64,000 nt of DNA from Gordonia hydrophobica NBRC 16057 (GTDB lineage: Bacteria > Actinomycetota > Actinomycetes > Mycobacteriales > Mycobacteriaceae), in contig NZ_BCWU01000015.1 of the NCBI RefSeq assembly GCF_001592365.1, positions 1 to 64,000 of the forward strand. Direction: 5' to 3'. The notes below the pieces were generated by a model. It searched no databases, had not been told where the DNA came from, and worked only from the letters and a program-made list of their open reading frames with translations. The translations under genes were made by a program, and so were the position numbers. Shown here piece after piece: positions 59,837 to 64,000 of the stretch (position 1 is the stretch's first letter; each line of letters opens with the position of its first letter).

Positions 59837-59852
59837 TTGACGTAAACGTCTA
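59837..59852. promoter_or_regulatory. Inverted repeat TTGAC-N6-GTCTA near the TetR start
   Basis: TTGACGTAAACGTCTA contains the exact palindrome GACGT-AA-ACGTC (59839-59850). It differs from the perfect repeat TTGAC-N6-GTCAA at one base. At 88 bp upstream of the TetR start it could serve autoregulation. Confidence 0.58.
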
Positions 59853-59937
59853 GCGGGAGGGTTTTGGCAATAATGCCGGACGAAGTGGGGTGCATGGAGG
59901 TTTCACGTCACCGAGGTAGGGGGCGTCGACGCGAAAC

Positions 59938-59967
59938 TTGACAGTTGCGTCAAAGACGGGCTATCGT
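59938..59967 (+). promoter_or_regulatory. Promoter with operator-like repeat upstream of the amidohydrolase
   Basis: TTGACA at 59938-59943 and TATCGT at 59962-59967 are spaced 18 bp, a reasonable sigma-70-type promoter. The -35 box is also the left arm of a perfect TTGAC-N6-GTCAA repeat (59938-59953), so a bound repressor would block RNA polymerase. Confidence 0.6.
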
Positions 59968-60028
59968 CGAAGACAGCAGCCACGCAGGTGCGAGCTGGTC
60001 CACATTCCCACCCACGATGGAGTGACCC

Positions 60029-61246
60029 ATGACCGATGAGCAGTTCAAAGACGCGCCGATCTTCGACGCCGATCAGCACATGTACGAGACGCCGGAGGCG
60101 TTGACCAAATATCTCCCGGAGAAGTACAAGTCCGCGGTGAATTTCCTCAAGGTCGGCCACCAGACCCGGATCTCGATCCTGGGCAAGATCCGTGATTACA
60201 TTCCGAACCCGACATTCGACAAGGTGGCCGCCCCCGGTGCCTGGGAGGCGTTCTTCGCCGCGGAGAATCACGAAGGCAAGACCCTCTCCCAGATGGCTCG
60301 GGAGCGGGTGATGGAGGCTACTCCGTCTTTCCGCGCGCCGGAGCCGCGCATCGTCGAACTCGACAAGCAGGGGGTGTCGGAGGCCCTGGTGTATCCGACG
60401 CTGGCCAATCTCGTCGAGCACTCGGCGAGTGAGGACCCGGAGCTGTGCAGTGCCATGATCCACGCTCTGAATCAGTGGATGCTCGAGACCTGGGGATTCA
60501 CCCACGAGAACCGGTTGTTCATGACGCCGGTGATCAATCTGGGCCTGCTCGACGAAGCTCTCAAGGAGCTCGAGTACGTGCTCAACAACGGCGCGAAGGT
60601 CATCCTCATCAAGCCGGCCCCGGTGCGGAGTTGGAAGGGGTGGCGCAGCCCGGCACTTCCCGAGTTCGATCCGTTTTGGAAAGAGGTCGAGGCCGCGGGC
60701 CTTCCGGTCGTGCTGCACGCCAGCCAGCCGCCGCTGGACGACTACATCAACCAGTGGGAGCCGCCGAACAGTGACGTGTTCACCGAGATGAGCGCGTTCC
60801 GGTGGATCGCATTGGGGCACCGGGAGATCACCGACATGATCACCAGCCTCATCACGCACGGCACCTTCACCCGCTTCCCGAAACTGCGTGTGGCCAGTAT
60901 CGAGAACGGCTCGGCCTGGCTGGACCCGCTGTTCCATGATTTCGACGACTTCTACAAGAAGATGCCGCAGGCGTTCCCCGAGCACCCGATCGATGTGTTC
61001 AAACGCAACATCTGGGTCAGCCCGTTCTGGGAGGGCTCGGTTGAGGACGTGGTCAACACGGTCGGCTGGGACCGGGTGATGTTCGGCTCGGACTTCCCGC
61101 ATCCGGAGGGCCTGGTAGAGCCGAAGGGCTACTGGCGTTACGCCGAGGGCATGGACGAGAAGCGGACCTACGACTTCATGGGCGACAATGCCCGTCGCTT
61201 CCTGGGTCTGCCGGTCCGCAACCCCGCAGAGCTCGCCACCGTCTGA
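60029..61246 (+). CDS. Amidohydrolase-family (ACMSD-like) protein, second copy
   Basis: This 405-residue amidohydrolase-2 protein has IFDADQHMYETPE for the first metal motif, VVLHASQPPLDD with a metal His, and MFGSDFPHPEGL for the terminal Asp and the PHPEG signature. Motif details differ from the copy at 42027 (DADQH versus VDDH), so the functions may differ. The ATG at 60029 follows GGAGTGACCC. Adjacent TetR and operator-like repeats suggest induction by a pathway compound. A classic intrinsic terminator follows. Confidence 0.88.
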   Translation: MTDEQFKDAPIFDADQHMYETPEALTKYLPEKYKSAVNFLKVGHQTRISILGKIRDYIPNPTFDKVAAPGAWEAFFAAENHEGKTLSQMARERVMEATPSFRAPEPRIVELDKQGVSEALVYPTLANLVEHSASEDPELCSAMIHALNQWMLETWGFTHENRLFMTPVINLGLLDEALKELEYVLNNGAKVILIKPAPVRSWKGWRSPALPEFDPFWKEVEAAGLPVVLHASQPPLDDYINQWEPPNSDVFTEMSAFRWIALGHREITDMITSLITHGTFTRFPKLRVASIENGSAWLDPLFHDFDDFYKKMPQAFPEHPIDVFKRNIWVSPFWEGSVEDVVNTVGWDRVMFGSDFPHPEGLVEPKGYWRYAEGMDEKRTYDFMGDNARRFLGLPVRNPAELATV

Positions 61247-61296
61247 GCGCGGCGGGCTGCAGGCAGGCGCCAGGCAGTCCGTGTGCCGGTACTATC

Positions 61297-61345
61297 GCCG
61301 TCGACTCCGGTCCACCATCGAGGTGGGCCGGAGTCGGCGGCTTTT
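61297..61345 (+). terminator. Intrinsic terminator with T-tract after the amidohydrolase
   Basis: GCCG-t-CGACTCCGG-t-CCACC (from 61297) pairs with GGTGG-g-CCGGAGTCG-g-CGGC (to 61341). This gives a 20-bp stem with two G-U pairs and a 5-nt loop, directly followed by TTTT (61342-61345). Confidence 0.82.
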
Positions 61346-61394
61346 CAGTGAACGCGCAGGAGTCGCCCCGGTCTGCGGCAGGTCCCTCGCAGCA

Positions 61395-61426
61395 CTGTGG
61401 CCGCCGGTGATCACCGGCGGCCACAG
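61395..61426. terminator. 32-bp perfect palindrome before the convergent ligase gene
   Basis: CTGTGGCCGCCGGTGA (61395-61410) and its exact reverse complement (61411-61426) form a GC-rich hairpin 12 bp after the ligase stop (minus strand). It is the likely minus-strand terminator. Confidence 0.72.
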
Positions 61427-61437
61427 AAGAGATTCAC

Positions 61438-62997
61438 TCACTCGGCTGGTCGCGAGAACTCCACCCGCAGTGCCTTCTTGTCGATCTTTCCGGTGGCCAT
61501 CTTCGGCAACTCCGGGACGGGGAAGAACCGCTTCGGGATCTTGTACGCTGCGAGGCGATCTCGAAGGAAGCTCCGTAGCGCGTCCGGATCGAATTCCGTT
61601 CCCGCCTGCGAGACGATGATTCCGGTGACCGCCTCGCCCCACCGATCGTCCGGCGTTCCGATCACCGCGCATTCGGCGACATCGGGATGGTCGGAGATCG
61701 CATCCTCGACCTCGAGTGAGTACACGTTCTCGCCACCGGAGATGACCACGTCCTTCTTGCGGTCGACGATGTGCAGCAGTCCGTCGTCATCGAGGACGCC
61801 GACGTCGCCGGTGTGGCACCACCCGTCGCGCAGTGTGTCGGCGGTGGCCGCGGAGTTGTTCCAGTATCCGCGGAATGCGGTGGCGCTCCAGACGATGATC
61901 TCCCCGGACTCGCCGGTGGGGACTTCATGCCCGGCATCGTCGACGATGCGGACGCGGTTGCCCGGGAACGGCAGTCCGACTGAGGACAGCCGCCGTTCAG
62001 CGAGTGCACTGCCGTCCCGGTCGTGGAATTCGAAGGGCAACCCGGAGGTGATGACCTCGGTCTGGCCATACATGTTGGTGAAGCCGGCGTCGGGCATGGC
62101 GGCCATCGCGGCGGCCAGGTTGTCGGCGGTGATCGGTGCGGCGGAGTAGACCACCACCCGTATTCCGCGCAGTGCGGCCGGTGAGTCCCGCGCCGCCCGG
62201 ACCAGTTCTTGCAGCATGGTGGGGGCCAGGTGCAGCGCAGTGATGCCGTGATCGACGACGGACTGCAGGGTCTCGGCGGTGTCGAACCCTCGGTGCAGGA
62301 CCACCGTCGCCCCGCGTGCATGTGCTGCGAGCCCGATGGCCATCGCCCCGATGTGGAACATGGGCATCACCAACAGCTGCCGGTCCTGCGAACCCAATCG
62401 CATCTCGTTGGTGAGGATGAACGCGATCTCCCGCAGCCCGTCCTGGCCGACGATGCAGCCTTTGGGGCGGCCGGTGGTTCCGCTGGTGTAGATGAGACAA
62501 GCGATATCAGTGGCGCGTGCGCGTGACACCGGTTCTTCGCTGGTGCAGGTGACGAACTCGTCGAAGGTGGGGACGCCCTGCGGCGGTACGCCGGCACTCG
62601 GATCGAGGCACACGACCTCGATGTCGTCGGGCAGCCGATCGGCCACGGTGGTGAGCAGATCGGCATCGACGAACAGAACCCGCGGTGTCGAGTCGGCGAG
62701 AATGGACGTCACCTCGACCGGGCTGAGCCGGAAGTTGACGGTGGCGACCACGATGCCGCTGATCTGCCCCATCGCGAGGACTTCGCCGAACTCAATCGAG
62801 TTCCGGCCATAGACGGCGACCCGATCGGACCGGTGCACGCCACGCGATTCGAGTGCTGCGGCCAGCGAACGCGCACGGTCGTAGAGTTCGCGATGGGTCC
62901 GTACCCGTTCGCCGGCGATGTAGGCGGCTTGATCGGGAAAACGGGTCGCGTTGTCGACGACGATGTCGCCGACTGTCAGGGGCGCGGTAGTGATGAT
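61438..62997 (-). CDS. Acyl-CoA ligase (FadD-like) with no canonical start for the full-length protein
   Basis: The ligase motifs are complete: YTSGTTGRPKGCI, MYGQTEVITSG, HTGDVGVLDDDG, and KMATGKIDKKAL with the catalytic Lys. From the first canonical start, GTG 62838, the protein has 466 residues and lacks the normal N-terminal segment. The same frame continues upstream with good family sequence (LTVGDIVVDNATRFPDQAAY) until a stop. That extension has no ATG, GTG or TTG. GGAGGT at about 63002-63007 lies at the right distance from ATC codons at 62997 and 62994. Translation from ATC or CTG, a mutated ATG, or a sequencing error are the options. I give the extended limit. The gene lies 66 bp after the isochorismatase-like gene. 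Confidence 0.7.
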   Translation of the reverse strand: MITTAPLTVGDIVVDNATRFPDQAAYIAGERVRTHRELYDRARSLAAALESRGVHRSDRVAVYGRNSIEFGEVLAMGQISGIVVATVNFRLSPVEVTSILADSTPRVLFVDADLLTTVADRLPDDIEVVCLDPSAGVPPQGVPTFDEFVTCTSEEPVSRARATDIACLIYTSGTTGRPKGCIVGQDGLREIAFILTNEMRLGSQDRQLLVMPMFHIGAMAIGLAAHARGATVVLHRGFDTAETLQSVVDHGITALHLAPTMLQELVRAARDSPAALRGIRVVVYSAAPITADNLAAAMAAMPDAGFTNMYGQTEVITSGLPFEFHDRDGSALAERRLSSVGLPFPGNRVRIVDDAGHEVPTGESGEIIVWSATAFRGYWNNSAATADTLRDGWCHTGDVGVLDDDGLLHIVDRKKDVVISGGENVYSLEVEDAISDHPDVAECAVIGTPDDRWGEAVTGIIVSQAGTEFDPDALRSFLRDRLAAYKIPKRFFPVPELPKMATGKIDKKALRVEFSRPAE

Positions 62998-63062
62998 GAA
63001 GACCTCCAGATCGACGCTGTCAACGGGCGTCTGCTCGCGCCCGGGTTATCGCCGGACGGTTC

Positions 63063-63704
63063 TTACTGCCCGGCGGAGTCAGGCGTGGCAGACCATCCGT
63101 CGATGAGCTCATCGACGGAGCTCAGCTGCGCCAACATGGCGACTGAGTGTTTCAGGGCCAGCTCGGTGAATTCTTGGGGCGTGCCGCCCACCGCATCCCG
63201 AGGTACCACGACTCGCAGGCCGGACTGGCCGAGGTGAGCGGCGGTGAACGAGATCGCGATGTTCAGTGACACCCCGGTCAGCACCACGGAATCCACACCC
63301 AGGCTCTTGAGGACGGGGATGAGCTCTGTGTCCAGAGTGGGAAAGAGGCCATGGTGGCGGGGCACCACGAGATCACGTGGATCGCTCAGAGAAGGCAGTA
63401 CAGCGACCTCGTCGTGTCCGGGGGACCAGTGTCGGGTCGCCGAGCTCAGCAGCCCCCAGATCCGTGCGGTGCCGACCTCGGTGGCGCCGGCCGGATGGCC
63501 CTCGAAGGTCGCGTGGACCACCGGGATACCCTGCGCGCGAGCCGTACCGAGCAGCCGTGCGAGGTTGTCGACCAGAGGGCCGACACCGTCGGCGAGGCCG
63601 GGTAGAACAGGGTCCGGACCCAATACGCCGTTCTGGCATTCGACGCAGAGAATGGCGGTCCGGGACCGGGGCACGTCGATGGATCTGCGGCTTTCAGCCG
63701 ACAT
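63063..63704 (-). CDS. Isochorismatase-fold (cysteine hydrolase-like) protein, active site altered
   Basis: This 213-residue protein is of the isochorismatase-like fold: AILCVECQNGVLG, IPVVHATF, VVLTGVSLNIAISFTAAHLG, RVVVPRDAVGG. In active cysteine hydrolases the catalytic set is Asp, Lys and Cys. Here the first reads Glu in VECQN, the Lys region reads PRHHG, and the Cys position in LTGVSLNIAI is Ala. It is therefore probably not a standard amidase. The ATG at 63704 is preceded by GAAAGAGA. It overlaps the LLM gene by 11 bases and lies upstream of the ligase. Confidence 0.75.
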   Translation of the reverse strand: MSAESRRSIDVPRSRTAILCVECQNGVLGPDPVLPGLADGVGPLVDNLARLLGTARAQGIPVVHATFEGHPAGATEVGTARIWGLLSSATRHWSPGHDEVAVLPSLSDPRDLVVPRHHGLFPTLDTELIPVLKSLGVDSVVLTGVSLNIAISFTAAHLGQSGLRVVVPRDAVGGTPQEFTELALKHSVAMLAQLSSVDELIDGWSATPDSAGQ

Positions 63705-64000
63705 GGGGAGTCTCTTTCGTTCCAGCGCGCTGCGGCGCGATGACATTCTGTCCGTAAGCGAGCAGAGATTGCTCGGCGGCCTGCGGCGAGGAGGGGTCGA
63801 GGTGGACGATCAGCCAGGTGACCCCGGCGGCGGCCAATTCCTCGATCTGTTCCTGCCCGCGCCGGACGGCGGCGGGGTCGTCGGCGTCGATCAGGGGTGC
63901 CTCGACCTGAATATCGACGGATGACGGGTCTCGCCCGGCACGTTCGAGATCATCGGACAGCGCTCGAATCGCCCGGCTCAGTGCGGGCACATCCTCGATC
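63694..64000 (-). CDS. LLM-class oxidoreductase, C-terminal part (runs off the window)
   Basis: About 100 C-terminal residues are visible. The segments IRALSDDLERAGRDPSSVDIQVEAP and ELAAAGVTWLIVHLDPSSP resemble the last helices and strands of luciferase-like (F420 or FMN) oxidoreductases, such as the gene at 23043. The 5' end lies past the right edge. Its stop overlaps the isochorismatase-like start, so it heads the minus-strand unit LLM-isochorismatase-like-ligase. Confidence 0.7.
   Translation of the reverse strand, partial: IEDVPALSRAIRALSDDLERAGRDPSSVDIQVEAPLIDADDPAAVRRGQEQIEELAAAGVTWLIVHLDPSSPQAAEQSLLAYGQNVIAPQRAGTKETPHVG

Noticed and set aside
1..64000. Mobile-element or genomic-island borders
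   Set aside because: No transposase, integrase, tRNA or flanking direct repeat was seen; gene style is uniform throughout.

Overview
The window is high-GC DNA with many GTG starts and long overlapping operons. It looks like a chromosomal catabolic island of an actinobacterium, most likely order Mycobacteriales (Mycolicibacterium, Gordonia, Rhodococcus or relatives). This rests on the combination of FadE/FadD/Ltp/DUF35 gene sets, luciferase-like F420-type oxidoreductases, a mycofactocin-type short-chain dehydrogenase, TetR regulators and an MptpB-like phosphatase domain. The genus cannot be fixed from sequence reading alone. No tRNA, rRNA, CRISPR, transposase, phage gene or origin was seen.

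Layout. 1-1855 (minus): a partial redoxin-like gene and a frameshifted APH-like kinase. 2053-10482 (minus): ferredoxin, an acyl-CoA ligase fused to a tyrosine-phosphatase domain, a thiolase-like protein, an acyl-CoA dehydrogenase (ACAD) pair, then a meta-cleavage lower pathway (HpcH/HpaI aldolase, 2-oxoalkenoate hydratase, C-C hydrolase). 10720-25352 (plus), divergent from the previous block: small protein, Ltp (thiolase-like lipid-transfer protein), DUF35, Rieske oxygenase alpha and beta, two CoA ligases, crotonase, aldehyde dehydrogenase, thiolase, flavin reductase-like, ACAD, LLM oxidoreductase, thioesterase and SDR. 25392-28565: TetR facing an aldehyde dehydrogenase and a mycofactocin-type SDR. 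28664-32185 (minus): a two-domain CaiB/BaiF CoA-transferase and a secreted alpha/beta hydrolase. 32591-35390 (plus): cupin, SnoaL-like protein and ligase. 35486-37219 (minus): two SDR-fold proteins. 37498-40133 (plus): VOC protein, DUF35 and Ltp. 40252-41613 (minus): a tandem TetR. 42027-43714 (plus): amidohydrolase and a small protein. 43797-48185 (minus): ligase, MaoC hydratase and an ACAD pair. 48478-53143 (plus): ACAD pair, CoA-transferase and ACAD. 53260-56402 (minus): crotonase and an ACAD pair. 56493-58921 (plus): a ketosynthase-like/DUF35 fusion and an Ltp. 59096-59749 (minus): TetR. 60029-61246 (plus): amidohydrolase. 61438-64000 (minus): ligase, isochorismatase-like protein and a partial LLM oxidoreductase.

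How the genes may work together. The block Ltp-DUF35-Rieske alpha-Rieske beta-CoA ligase resembles the ipf ibuprofen genes. There an aryl acid is activated to its CoA ester, the ring is dioxygenated, and an Ltp/DUF35 retro-aldolase removes the acyl-CoA chain to leave a catechol. The divergent hydrolase/hydratase/aldolase genes are what is needed after extradiol ring opening. The ligases, four paired ACADs, crotonases, MaoC, thiolases and three Ltp/DUF35 sets would shorten side chains or break down ring-derived carbon, as in steroid and terpenoid catabolism. The substrate is unknown. A recognisable extradiol dioxygenase and the Rieske electron-transfer partners are not in the window. An inverted repeat TTGAC-N6-GTCAA occurs at separate promoters and next to the TetR gene at 59096-59749, suggesting a shared regulon.

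Genes were read from translated frames and domain memory. No database search was run, so family assignments are recognition-based and substrates are inferred.
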